NCBI GenBank assembly: GCA_026984555.1
Contig: JALSRY010000008.1
Location: 1-5,878, forward strand
DNA from: Phycisphaerae bacterium
Lineage (GTDB): Bacteria > Planctomycetota > Phycisphaerae > UBA1845 > Fen-1342
Direction: 5' to 3'
Length of the DNA: 5,878 bases
A program made the position numbers and the translations under genes. Shown piece by piece: positions 1-5,697 of the stretch. How positions within the stretch are numbered: position 1 is the stretch's first letter; every line of letters starts with the position of its first letter. The notes below the pieces were generated by a model. The model was not told the DNA's origin. It worked only from the letters and a program-made list of their open reading frames with translations, and did no database searches.

Positions 1-1
1 G

Positions 2-304
2 GTCAGTCACGTGAGCTGGATGCGTGGCGACGCGATCTTGTGGCGGGGCCTGCGGTTGGCTGACGCGACGCCGCTGGTCCGCGCGCGGCTGCGAATCCCC
101 GGCGACGCGGAGGGGGTCGTGGTGATTGACGTGTCGATCGGCAGCCCGGGCCACAAGGCCGGCGTACAGATCGGTGACGTCATCGAGCGCTTCGCCGGCC
201 AGCGTGTTGAAGACATCACCGCAGTTGCAGCGCAAGCCCGCCAGCAGAAGGGCAACGTCAAGATAACGCTGCGCGGTCGCGGCGAAGTCGTCGTGCGACC
301 GTGA
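2..304 (+). CDS. PDZ-domain protein, C-terminal fragment (probable HtrA-like/S1C serine protease)
   Basis: The frame enters from the left edge and stops with TGA at 302-304, so only about 100 C-terminal residues are visible. They form one PDZ domain. The segment GVVVIDVSIGSPGHKAGVQIGDVIERFAG matches the PDZ pattern (carboxylate-binding loop region, SPxxKAG turn, GDVI strand). It is followed by a helix-like stretch and a final strand ending in EVVVRP. A preceding WRGLRLADATPLVRARL stretch resembles the linker into the last PDZ of periplasmic HtrA/DegP-type proteases. In that family PDZ domains bind exposed C-termini of misfolded envelope proteins and regulate the protease. The protease domain itself lies outside the window, so catalytic activity is inferred. 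A non-protease PDZ protein is possible. The minus-strand amidase frame overlaps this gene entirely. Confidence 0.8.
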   Translation, partial: VSHVSWMRGDAILWRGLRLADATPLVRARLRIPGDAEGVVVIDVSIGSPGHKAGVQIGDVIERFAGQRVEDITAVAAQARQQKGNVKITLRGRGEVVVRP

Positions 305-1090
305 GTACAAGCCCGCCGGCGGTGACGGGTCGAGCCGTACCGCCAACGCCTGCGCCACCGAGGAGCGCACGTCTGCCAGCCGGCGCTCGAGGAACCTCCC
401 CGGACAGGCCGTTTTGTGGGTCACGTCGCCGTGGCCGTAGATGTGCGCGGGGTTGATCCCGGTTCGCCGGCACAACGCCGCCACCAGCTTTTTCAGCGCC
501 GCCAATTGTTTGGGTGTCGGAGAGCTCTTCTCGAAATCCCCGATCAGGCAGATTCCGATGCCGTGCTCGTTGAAGAAATTGTTCCGCCGCCAGACGCCGA
601 AGTAGCGGCCGGCGTGGGCCTTGCAATGCGCGCCCGTGAACTGCGCCTTCCAGCGCGGTCCCACGTACACGCGTCCGTCCTGCGTATTGCGCCCGTTACC
701 GATCACGAAGTGGTAGCCCAGACCGTGCGACCAGTGCCGCACGTTCCGGTGGTAGCGGTCCATCCCGGCCGGTGTCGCGACCGCGCTGGCCGAATGATGC
801 ACCACGATGACCTGCCACTTGCCGCGTTTGATCCCCCCGGGTGGTATCAGTATTCGCTCGTCGAGGTACACGGAAGCATCGTTTCGTGGTCGCGGCGCCG
901 GCGACACCGGTCGGCGTGGCGCGGGCATCACCCGCGGCATCGGCCGGGGTACCGGCGCGATCACGCGATGCGGCGCACTCCGCGTCGCCAACAACGGTTC
1001 CGGTGAACGACGTGGTGAAACACGCTGTGACGTGTCGCAACCTGCCAGAATCACCCCCAGACCGCACGCGAGCCAGGCAATCCTTTGCAC
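2..1090 (-). CDS. N-acetylmuramoyl-L-alanine amidase lipoprotein (Amidase_2 / PGRP fold); stop codon not seen
   Basis: This is a predicted zinc amidase that cleaves the bond between N-acetylmuramic acid and L-alanine in peptidoglycan. It starts at GTG 1090, with GAGGAG at 1099-1104 placed 8 nt upstream. Residues 1-18 form a lipoprotein signal ending in ILAGC, so Cys18 should be lipidated. Residues 23-69 are a Pro/Arg-rich linker (14 Pro, 11 Arg). The amidase domain covers about residues 91-250: VVHHSAS (His98), GYHFVIGNG (125-133), GIGICLIGDFE (177-187), GHGDV (His220) and KTACPG (Lys226, Cys229). His98, His220 and Cys229 are the expected zinc ligands of T7-lysozyme/PGRP-type amidases. The domain is complete by about position 340. 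The frame then stays open to the left edge (at least 363 codons), antisense to the PDZ gene. The last 100 or so residues look like antisense translation, so the true C-terminus is uncertain. A role in wall remodelling or recycling is inferred. Confidence 0.8.
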   Translation of the reverse strand, partial: MQRIAWLACGLGVILAGCDTSQRVSPRRSPEPLLATRSAPHRVIAPVPRPMPRVMPAPRRPVSPAPRPRNDASVYLDERILIPPGGIKRGKWQVIVVHHSASAVATPAGMDRYHRNVRHWSHGLGYHFVIGNGRNTQDGRVYVGPRWKAQFTGAHCKAHAGRYFGVWRRNNFFNEHGIGICLIGDFEKSSPTPKQLAALKKLVAALCRRTGINPAHIYGHGDVTHKTACPGRFLERRLADVRSSVAQALAVRLDPSPPAGLYSRSHDDFAATAQRYLDVALLLAGLRCNCGDVFNTLAGEALDDVTDLYAGLVARAADRHVNHHDPLRVAGDSQPRADQRRRVSQPQAPPQDRVATHPAHVTD

Positions 1091-1098
1091 TCGGCACA

Positions 1099-1104
1099 CT
1101 CCTC
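1099..1104 (-). promoter_or_regulatory. Shine-Dalgarno of the amidase gene
   Basis: GAGGAG reads on the minus strand, 8 nt before the GTG at 1090. It decides the start: an in-frame GTG at 1097-1099 touches the Shine-Dalgarno itself and is too close to be used. The chosen start puts a basic residue and a hydrophobic stretch directly before the lipobox. Confidence 0.7.
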
Positions 1105-1168
1105 TCGATATCGGGCCGCCGGCCGCTTGGCACGAAATGGCAGTCGCTGCCCACCCCCACCACGCGCA

Positions 1169-1174
1169 ACTATA
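1169..1174 (-). promoter_or_regulatory. Possible -10 element of the amidase promoter
   Basis: The minus strand reads TATAGT, matching five of six positions of the TATAAT consensus, in an AT-poor surrounding. It lies 79 nt upstream of the GTG start at 1090. The -35 region at the usual spacing is not recognisable, so this is a weak call from one hexamer. Confidence 0.3.
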
Positions 1175-1300
1175 CCACGCACCCCCAGCGCCGGCTATGG
1201 TGTCCAGTCGTGTCCGGTCACGGCGGATTCGACGCCCCTGGCGATCGCGGCCGGCAGGCGACAGAATGCGCCCGATGCGAGCCGATACGCACATGTTCCC

Positions 1301-1306
1301 GAGGTG
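1301..1306 (+). promoter_or_regulatory. Shine-Dalgarno of the GNAT gene
   Basis: GAGGTG lies 7 nt upstream of the ATG at 1314. It fixes the start of the acetyltransferase at MNETPIVRPAT and argues against the longer open frame that extends upstream through the intergenic region. Confidence 0.65.
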
Positions 1307-1313
1307 CCCCCGC

Positions 1314-1778
1314 ATGAACGAGACCCCGATCGTCCGCCCGGCAACGCCGCCAGACGCCGACATCATCGCCGCCCACAACGTCGCGATGGCCGCCGAGACC
1401 GAAGGCCGGACGCTCGATCCGGCCACGGTGCGGGCCGGGGTTCGCCGCGTGCTCGAAGACCCGACCCGCGGCCGGTACTACCTCGCCGCACGCCGCGATC
1501 GAATCGTCGGCCAGTTGCTGGTCACGCGCGAGTGGAGCGACTGGCGTGACGCGTGGTTCTGGTGGATTCAAAGCGTGTACGTCATTCCCGGCGCGCGGCG
1601 GGGTGGTGTGTATCGCCTGCTGCACGAGCACGTCGTCGCGGAAGCGCGGGCCGCCGGCGATGTCTGCGGGCTGCGGCTCTATGTCGAGCGCGAGAATTTC
1701 GCTGCTCAGCGGGTCTATGAGCAGATGGGGCTGAACGCGACCCACTACCTGCTGTTCGAGGCGCAGCTCTCCGGCTGA
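1314..1778 (+). CDS. GNAT-family N-acetyltransferase
   Basis: This 154-residue protein has the usual length of a single-domain GNAT enzyme, which transfers an acetyl group from acetyl-CoA to an amine. It opens with the typical strand IVRPATPPDADIIAAHN (residues 6-22). Motif A comprises the strand IQSVYVIP (85-92) and the pyrophosphate-binding loop RRGGVY (95-100), with the Q/R-x-x-G-x-G/A signature ending in Tyr rather than Gly/Ala. Motif B is seen as LRLYVERENFAAQRVYEQMG (120-139), with the Asn128, Ala131 and Tyr135 pattern of the family. The start at ATG 1314 is supported by GAGGTG 7 nt upstream. The substrate cannot be read from sequence: small-molecule, antibiotic or protein N-acetylation are all possible. 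It is transcribed alone and convergently with the downstream lipoprotein gene. The two 3' ends overlap by 34 nt (1745-1778). Confidence 0.88.
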   Translation: MNETPIVRPATPPDADIIAAHNVAMAAETEGRTLDPATVRAGVRRVLEDPTRGRYYLAARRDRIVGQLLVTREWSDWRDAWFWWIQSVYVIPGARRGGVYRLLHEHVVAEARAAGDVCGLRLYVERENFAAQRVYEQMGLNATHYLLFEAQLSG

Positions 1779-3040
1779 GTGTCCGCGTCGTCTGCCGGTG
1801 CGAAACGCGCCAGGATCGCGGCGCGGCGAGCGAGCAGGATATCCAGCAGTCTCGAGGCGTCCGCCGGATCGCGCAAGCGGGCCTGGGCTATGATCGCCGC
1901 CAACTGCGGGCGGCCGAGTCGGCGGATCTGGGCCGCCATCCACACGCCGTCTTCCCGCGTCATGTGTTCGAAGGCGTTGTTGGCCGCCTGGGGCTGCCAC
2001 GCCAGCGGGTCGAACCGCGCCGCGATCCGCCCCAGCGCCGGCGAAACGATCGGCACATCGGGCACCGGCCGCGCCGGGAACCGCGGGCACCACTGCCGGC
2101 GATAGCCGCGCCAGGGTTCTTTGGGACGTCCTTGCCACGCCCCCAGGCACGAGTCGAAGTCGATCAGGTAGTACACGGCCCGTCCGTCCCGTCGCAGGAC
2201 GAGCGTGTTGTTGCCCATTCGATCGGTATCGTTGATCCAGGCCGATGCGAGCCGCAGCCCACGCACTTCCCGTCGATAACGGAACCAGTCGAAGTGAAAG
2301 TGCCCCAGCACGTTGTCGAGGAAGAGGGCGGCGGTCGCCCGGCGGCCGTCGAGCCGCGCGTCGCCCGTGCCGCGAATGGTTACCAGGAACACCGGCGGGA
2401 CGTTGTAGCCCAGCGCCCAGAGGATTCGCGATCCGACGATGGTGGCTGTCGTACCCAGTTCGGGAGAATTCGCGGCATCCGGCTTGAAGAAAAACGTGCG
2501 CCCGCGGGCGTCGGTTCCCACGAAACTGAGCCGGCCGCCCCCGCCACGACGCAGCTTGCGGAGTCGAAACGGGGGTTCGGGTGGTGGCACGGTGCACGGT
2601 CCGCGGGCCACGCGGGACGGCTGGAGTTCCTCGGCTGAACGCCGCGTCCAGAACGACGAGTTCGGCACGCGTCCCGCGACGACGTTCCAGGCCGGATCCC
2701 CGAACAGCGCCCGCCAAAGCGGATCGAGCGTAAGGATGTCGCGGGCGGGAACAAGCACGCACGCTTTGAAGGTCAGCAGCGCGGTCTTGTCGTGGCGCGC
2801 GCGGATGGGATGTTCGATGAACGCGGCGGTGTTTTCGTAGCGAGTGCGCGCACAGCCCGCAGAGAGCACCACTGCCGGAGCGCTCGCCAAGGTAGCGTAC
2901 AGGATCCACCGGATCAGGTGCGCACCGGCCCAGACGCCCCGGGCGACGGGCCCGGATCCCCCCTCGACCAGCGCGAAGCGGACCCGGAACCGAGCCGGGC
3001 GTGGCGAGACGCACCGTCCTAGAGGTTTTCCCGGTACCAC
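1745..3040 (-). CDS. Predicted lipoprotein with kinase-like (HipA/PI3K-like) sequence signatures, function unknown
   Basis: This 431-residue frame starts at GTG 3040, 22 nt inside the end of the epimerase gene, with a weak GGAG 11 nt upstream. After a long 41-residue basic n-region comes a hydrophobic segment (42-62) ending in VVLSAGC, so Cys63 is a likely lipidation site and the mature protein would be extracytoplasmic. The core looks like an atypical kinase fold: GRTFFFKPDA with Lys186 as candidate ATP-binding lysine, Glu194 in the next helix, ATIVGSRILWALGYNVPPVFLV (199-220), WINDTDRMGNNTLVL (268-282) resembling a catalytic loop with Asp271/Asp273 and Asn277/278, and YYLIDFDSCLGAW (290-302), where Asp294-Phe-Asp stands where kinases have DFG. 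I recall uncharacterised bacterial proteins with WLNHxD...NTLD and YLIDFGSTLG motifs that appear related. Kinase activity is inference; a pseudokinase or a non-phosphorylating member is equally possible. The stop overlaps the convergent GNAT gene by 34 nt. Confidence 0.7.
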   Translation of the reverse strand: MVPGKPLGRCVSPRPARFRVRFALVEGGSGPVARGVWAGAHLIRWILYATLASAPAVVLSAGCARTRYENTAAFIEHPIRARHDKTALLTFKACVLVPARDILTLDPLWRALFGDPAWNVVAGRVPNSSFWTRRSAEELQPSRVARGPCTVPPPEPPFRLRKLRRGGGGRLSFVGTDARGRTFFFKPDAANSPELGTTATIVGSRILWALGYNVPPVFLVTIRGTGDARLDGRRATAALFLDNVLGHFHFDWFRYRREVRGLRLASAWINDTDRMGNNTLVLRRDGRAVYYLIDFDSCLGAWQGRPKEPWRGYRRQWCPRFPARPVPDVPIVSPALGRIAARFDPLAWQPQAANNAFEHMTREDGVWMAAQIRRLGRPQLAAIIAQARLRDPADASRLLDILLARRAAILARFAPADDADTQPESCASNSR

Positions 3041-3954
3041 GCGATCGAACGCTCCAACCCTTCCGCGAAGTACACCAGCGGTTCGTAGCCCAGTACCCGC
3101 TTGGCGGCGCCGATATCCGCCAGGCTGTGGCGCACGTCGCCCGGGCGCGGGCGGTCGTAGACCGGCTCGATGTTCTTGCCGAGCATCTCGTTGACTCGCG
3201 CAATGATTTCGTTGAGCGTCGTCCGCTCGCCACAGGCGATGTTCACCACTTCGCCGGCGAGCTTCTCGGCCCGCAGCGCGAGCAGATTGGCGTGGACCAC
3301 GTTGTCGATGAAGCAGAAATCACGCGATTGCTCGCCGTCGCCGAACACCACCGGCTGCTCGTCGCGCACCATGCGCGAGACGAACGCGGGGATGACGGCG
3401 GCGTAGGCACTGTTGGGATCCTGCCGCGGGCCGAAAACGTTGAAGTACCGCAACGAAACCGTTTCCAATCCGTAGACACCCGAAAAACACGTGCAGTAGT
3501 GCTCGCCCGTCAATTTGCTGACCGCATACGGGCTCAGGGGGGCCGGCTTCATCGTCTCGATCTTGGGCAGGGTCGGGGTGTCGCCGTAGGCCGCGCTGCT
3601 GGCGGAATAGATGAAGCGGCGTGCGCCGGCGTCGCGAGCGGCAATCAGCATGTTGAGTGTGCCATCGACGTTGACCTCGTTGGCCTCGCGCGGGTACTCG
3701 ACACTGCGGGGCACACTGGCCCGCGCCGCGAGGTGAAAGACGCCCTCGACGCCCCGCGTGGCCCGCGCCGCCGTCTCCGGGTCGCAGATCGTTCCCTCGA
3801 TGATCTCGATGTCGTCGGCGACCTCGGCGAGGTTGTGGCGATGACCCGTGCTGAAGTCGTCGAGAACGCGCACGCCGTAGCCGTCGCGCAGGAGCCGCCG
3901 CACGATGTGGCTGCCGATGAAACCCGCGCCGCCGGTGACGAGACAGGTACTCAT
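3019..3954 (-). CDS. NAD-dependent nucleotide-sugar epimerase (extended SDR; UDP-glucose/UDP-GlcNAc 4-epimerase type)
   Basis: This 311-residue protein has the normal length for cytoplasmic sugar-nucleotide epimerases of the extended SDR family. The Rossmann signature TGGAGFIG lies at residues 7-14 and LDDFSTG (31-37) is the NAD-ribose-binding acidic turn. HLAAR is at 74-78, and the catalytic set is Ser119, Tyr143 and Lys147 (YAVSK). RYFNVFGPRQDPNSAYAAVIPAFV and ASVPRSVEYP resemble the WbpP/Gne UDP-GlcNAc 4-epimerase group more than dTDP-glucose dehydratases. The expected reaction inverts C4 of a UDP-hexose, glucuronate or N-acetylhexosamine through a 4-keto intermediate, feeding polysaccharide or glycan synthesis. 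The exact sugar is not readable from sequence. The ATG at 3954 is preceded by GAGGAG, which forms the last two sense codons of tatD, and only 3 nt separate the genes. Its own 3' end overlaps the next gene by 22 nt. Confidence 0.92.
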   Translation of the reverse strand: MSTCLVTGGAGFIGSHIVRRLLRDGYGVRVLDDFSTGHRHNLAEVADDIEIIEGTICDPETAARATRGVEGVFHLAARASVPRSVEYPREANEVNVDGTLNMLIAARDAGARRFIYSASSAAYGDTPTLPKIETMKPAPLSPYAVSKLTGEHYCTCFSGVYGLETVSLRYFNVFGPRQDPNSAYAAVIPAFVSRMVRDEQPVVFGDGEQSRDFCFIDNVVHANLLALRAEKLAGEVVNIACGERTTLNEIIARVNEMLGKNIEPVYDRPRPGDVRHSLADIGAAKRVLGYEPLVYFAEGLERSIAWYRENL

Positions 3955-3957
3955 GCT

Positions 3958-4755
3958 TTACTCCTCGGGGAGCTGGAAGAATCGAATCGCGTTGGCGGTG
4001 GTGGCGGCGGCAAGCGACTCGTAGGAGTCCTCGCGCAACTGGGCGAGAAAACGGGCGGTGTGTACGACCAGCGCCGGTTCGCAGGGGCGTTGCTTGCGGA
4101 CGGGCTCGGGCGACATGAAGGGCGCGTCGGTTTCGACCATCAGCCGGTTGTCGGGCACGATGCGGGCGGACTCGCGGATCGCCTGGGCGTTGCGAAACGT
4201 CACGACACCCGTGAACGACAACCAGAAGCCCATGTCGAGTATCCGCCGGGTCAACTCGATGCCACCCGAGTAACAGTGAAACACCACCCGCCCCAGCAGC
4301 ATGGGATAATCCGCCAGAATGTCACACACGCGCGACTCGGCCTCGCGGGCATGGATGATGACGGGGCGGCCGGTCTCACAAGCGAGCTCCAGGTGGAACC
4401 GAAACAACGCCTCCTGCTGCGGGGGAGTCGCGAAGTCATAGTGAAAATCGAGCCCGGTCTCGCCGATCGCGACCAGCCGATCCGCCGGCAGCTCCGCCCA
4501 GCGGCCGCGGTGCAGGTCGCCCAGGGCGGCCAGATCGTCGTCGCTCGTGCGGGCCGCTTCGTGGGGATGGATGCCCGCGGCCAGGTACACGTTGCGATGC
4601 TCGGCCGACAACCCCACCGCCCGGCGGGCATCGGCGATGTTCGTCGCCACGTCGATGACGCGCGTCACCCCCGCGGCCTGCGCCCGGTGCAACACCGCCT
4701 CCACCTGCGAAAAGAGGTCGTCGAAGGTCAGGTGGCAGTGCGTGTCAATCAGCAT
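3958..4755 (-). CDS. tatD: TatD-family metal-dependent hydrolase (YcfH/TatD DNase)
   Basis: This 265-residue protein is typical in length for the TatD family, a TIM-barrel amidohydrolase-superfamily group. Members show Mg-dependent 3'-5' DNase activity, and some have D-aminoacyl-tRNA deacylase activity. The metal-binding residues are all present: DTHCH (His6, His8), AIGETGLDFHYD (Glu99), PVIIHARE (His135), VVFHCYSG (His160) and VETDAPF (Asp210). The GIHPH motif is at 61-65. The start is ATG 4755, giving the family-standard MLIDTHCH. The frame stays open much further upstream, but that extension is antisense-like or out-of-frame sequence over yicC and carries no domain. There are 5 nt from the yicC stop and no clear Shine-Dalgarno of its own, so translation is probably coupled to yicC. 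It acts in the cytoplasm. The gene symbol follows family usage; the paralogue (TatD, YcfH or YjjV type) is not certain. Confidence 0.93.
   Translation of the reverse strand: MLIDTHCHLTFDDLFSQVEAVLHRAQAAGVTRVIDVATNIADARRAVGLSAEHRNVYLAAGIHPHEAARTSDDDLAALGDLHRGRWAELPADRLVAIGETGLDFHYDFATPPQQEALFRFHLELACETGRPVIIHAREAESRVCDILADYPMLLGRVVFHCYSGGIELTRRILDMGFWLSFTGVVTFRNAQAIRESARIVPDNRLMVETDAPFMSPEPVRKQRPCEPALVVHTARFLAQLREDSYESLAAATTANAIRFFQLPEE
3961..3966 (-). promoter_or_regulatory. Shine-Dalgarno of the epimerase gene, embedded in the end of tatD
   Basis: GAGGAG on the minus strand encodes the final Glu-Glu of the TatD protein and sits 6 nt before the epimerase ATG at 3954, with the tatD stop TAA in between. 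Ribosomes finishing tatD would sit on this site, which suggests coupled translation. Confidence 0.75.
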
Positions 4756-4760
4756 GGGGC

Positions 4761-5642
4761 TTACACGGCATTCTGGACCTGTTCCTTGATCCGGTCGATC
4801 GCCCCCTTGATTTCGATCACGTGACGGGCCACCTCGGCATCTCCGGCCTTCGAACCAACCGTGTTGGCCTCGCGAAGCATTTCCTGCGCGATGAAGTCCA
4901 GCTTGCGACCCGCCGGTTCGTCTCCGTCGATCGCCTGGCGAAACTGCTCCAGGTGCGAGCCGAGCCGGTTGATTTCTTCGCTGATATCGCTTCGTTCGGC
5001 GTAGATGGAAACTTCCTTGAGGAGATCTTCGGACGCGAGGTGGACATTGCTGCGGGCCAACAGCTCCTCGACCCGCGCGAGGAGTCGATCGCGGTATCGC
5101 TCGACCATCGCGGGCACGTAGGTGCGGATCGCGTTGAGCTCCTGGTCGATCACGTCGCAATGACGCAGCAGGTCTGCCGCCAGCGTGCGCCCCTCCGTCC
5201 GCCGCATCTCCACCAGGTGTGCGATGGCCTGCTCGGCCAACCCGGTGACGATCGCGACCCCCTCCTGGCGCTGTTGTTCGGAGAGTTCGTGTGGCTGGCA
5301 CACGCCCGGCAGCGTGGCCAGGGTCGCCAGGTCGATCACGAGGTTCGCGCTGGGCGAGGCGATTTCCTGCAAGCGCGTCAGGTAGTGGCGGATGGCGGCC
5401 TGGTTGACATCCTGGGCGGCGCCGGCGCTCAGGTCGCGCACGAACAGGCGCAGACTCACGCTGCCGCGCACCAGTTGGCGGCGCAGCATCTGCTCCAGCG
5501 CCGCTTCGAGAAACGCGAAATCGTCGGGCAGGTGGATCGACGCCTTGAAATAGCGGTTGTTGACGCTGCGGATTTCGAGGTGGAACGCGTGGCCCTGCTG
5601 CTCGAGCTGGGCTTCGCCGAACCCGGTCATCGACAGAATCAT
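4761..5642 (-). CDS. yicC: YicC/YloC-family endoribonuclease
   Basis: This 293-residue protein matches the usual length of the YicC family (about 290). It opens with the diagnostic MILSMTGFGEA and continues with EIRSVNNRYFKASIHLPDDFAFLE (23-46) and LVRGSVSLRL (57-66). It ends with the conserved DUF1732 block, about residues 205-292: EDLLKEVSIYAERSDISEEINRLGSHLEQF, GRKLDFIAQEMLREANTVGSKAGDAEVARHVIEIK and IKEQVQN. Characterised members are cytoplasmic, metal-dependent endoribonucleases linked in E. coli to small-RNA turnover and stationary-phase survival; the role here is inferred from the family. ATG 5642 is chosen because GAGGTG lies just upstream (5647-5652) and because MIxSMTGFG is the normal N-terminus. 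An upstream start near 5753 would overlap the preceding gene and adds nothing conserved. It is probably co-transcribed with tatD, which begins 5 nt after its stop. Confidence 0.95.
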   Translation of the reverse strand: MILSMTGFGEAQLEQQGHAFHLEIRSVNNRYFKASIHLPDDFAFLEAALEQMLRRQLVRGSVSLRLFVRDLSAGAAQDVNQAAIRHYLTRLQEIASPSANLVIDLATLATLPGVCQPHELSEQQRQEGVAIVTGLAEQAIAHLVEMRRTEGRTLAADLLRHCDVIDQELNAIRTYVPAMVERYRDRLLARVEELLARSNVHLASEDLLKEVSIYAERSDISEEINRLGSHLEQFRQAIDGDEPAGRKLDFIAQEMLREANTVGSKAGDAEVARHVIEIKGAIDRIKEQVQNAV

Positions 5643-5646
5643 GGCG

Positions 5647-5652
5647 CACCTC
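5647..5652 (-). promoter_or_regulatory. Shine-Dalgarno of yicC
   Basis: GAGGTG on the minus strand, with GAGG 6 nt before the ATG at 5642. It supports this start over the in-frame ATG four codons further in and over longer upstream frames. It lies in the 55-nt gap (5643-5697) after the preceding gene, in which no terminator-like hairpin with a T-run is seen. Confidence 0.65.
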
Positions 5653-5697
5653 GCCTGGTGGATTCCCCCCGACGACCGGCCGGCCCCGCGCCGTCCA

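Larger units (their letters stand above)
1091..1313. promoter_or_regulatory. Divergent intergenic region between the amidase and GNAT genes
   Basis: These 223 bases separate two gene starts pointing away from each other, so promoters for both should lie here. I found no convincing coding sequence in it. On the minus strand, TATAGT at 1169-1174 is a good -10-like hexamer 79 nt before the amidase start, but no matching -35 is seen at 16-19 nt. A short perfect inverted repeat, GGCAG-TCG-CTGCC (1139-1151), falls in what would be the amidase leader. No clear promoter is seen for the GNAT gene. Confidence 0.5.

Noticed and set aside
313..322. Perfect 10-bp palindrome CCGCCGGCGG just after the PDZ stop, as a terminator
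   Set aside because: There is no loop and no T-run. Such palindromes are expected by chance at this base composition.
1127..1141. Sigma-54-like promoter (TTGGCACG) upstream of the GNAT gene
   Set aside because: The -24 box is perfect, but the only GC that could serve as the -12 box is one base too close and the TTGC context is absent. Sigma-54 promoters are very sensitive to this spacing.
1218..3233. Long 671-codon minus-strand open frame over the lipoprotein and GNAT region
   Set aside because: It is another frame of the same strand as the lipoprotein gene, is Arg/Pro/Gly-rich, has no recognisable motif, and covers two better-supported genes. It is a GC-bias shadow.
3001..4824. Plus-strand 607-codon open frame opposite the epimerase and tatD
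   Set aside because: It is in the exact antisense codon register of both minus-strand genes, where stops are rare in GC-rich DNA. The protein has no domain, and both sense genes have complete catalytic motifs.
4756..5649. Long N-terminal extension of the TatD frame giving a 563-residue fusion
   Set aside because: The extension is an alternative frame of yicC with low-complexity Arg/Pro/Gly sequence. TatD proteins start at MLIDTHCH, which is ATG 4755.
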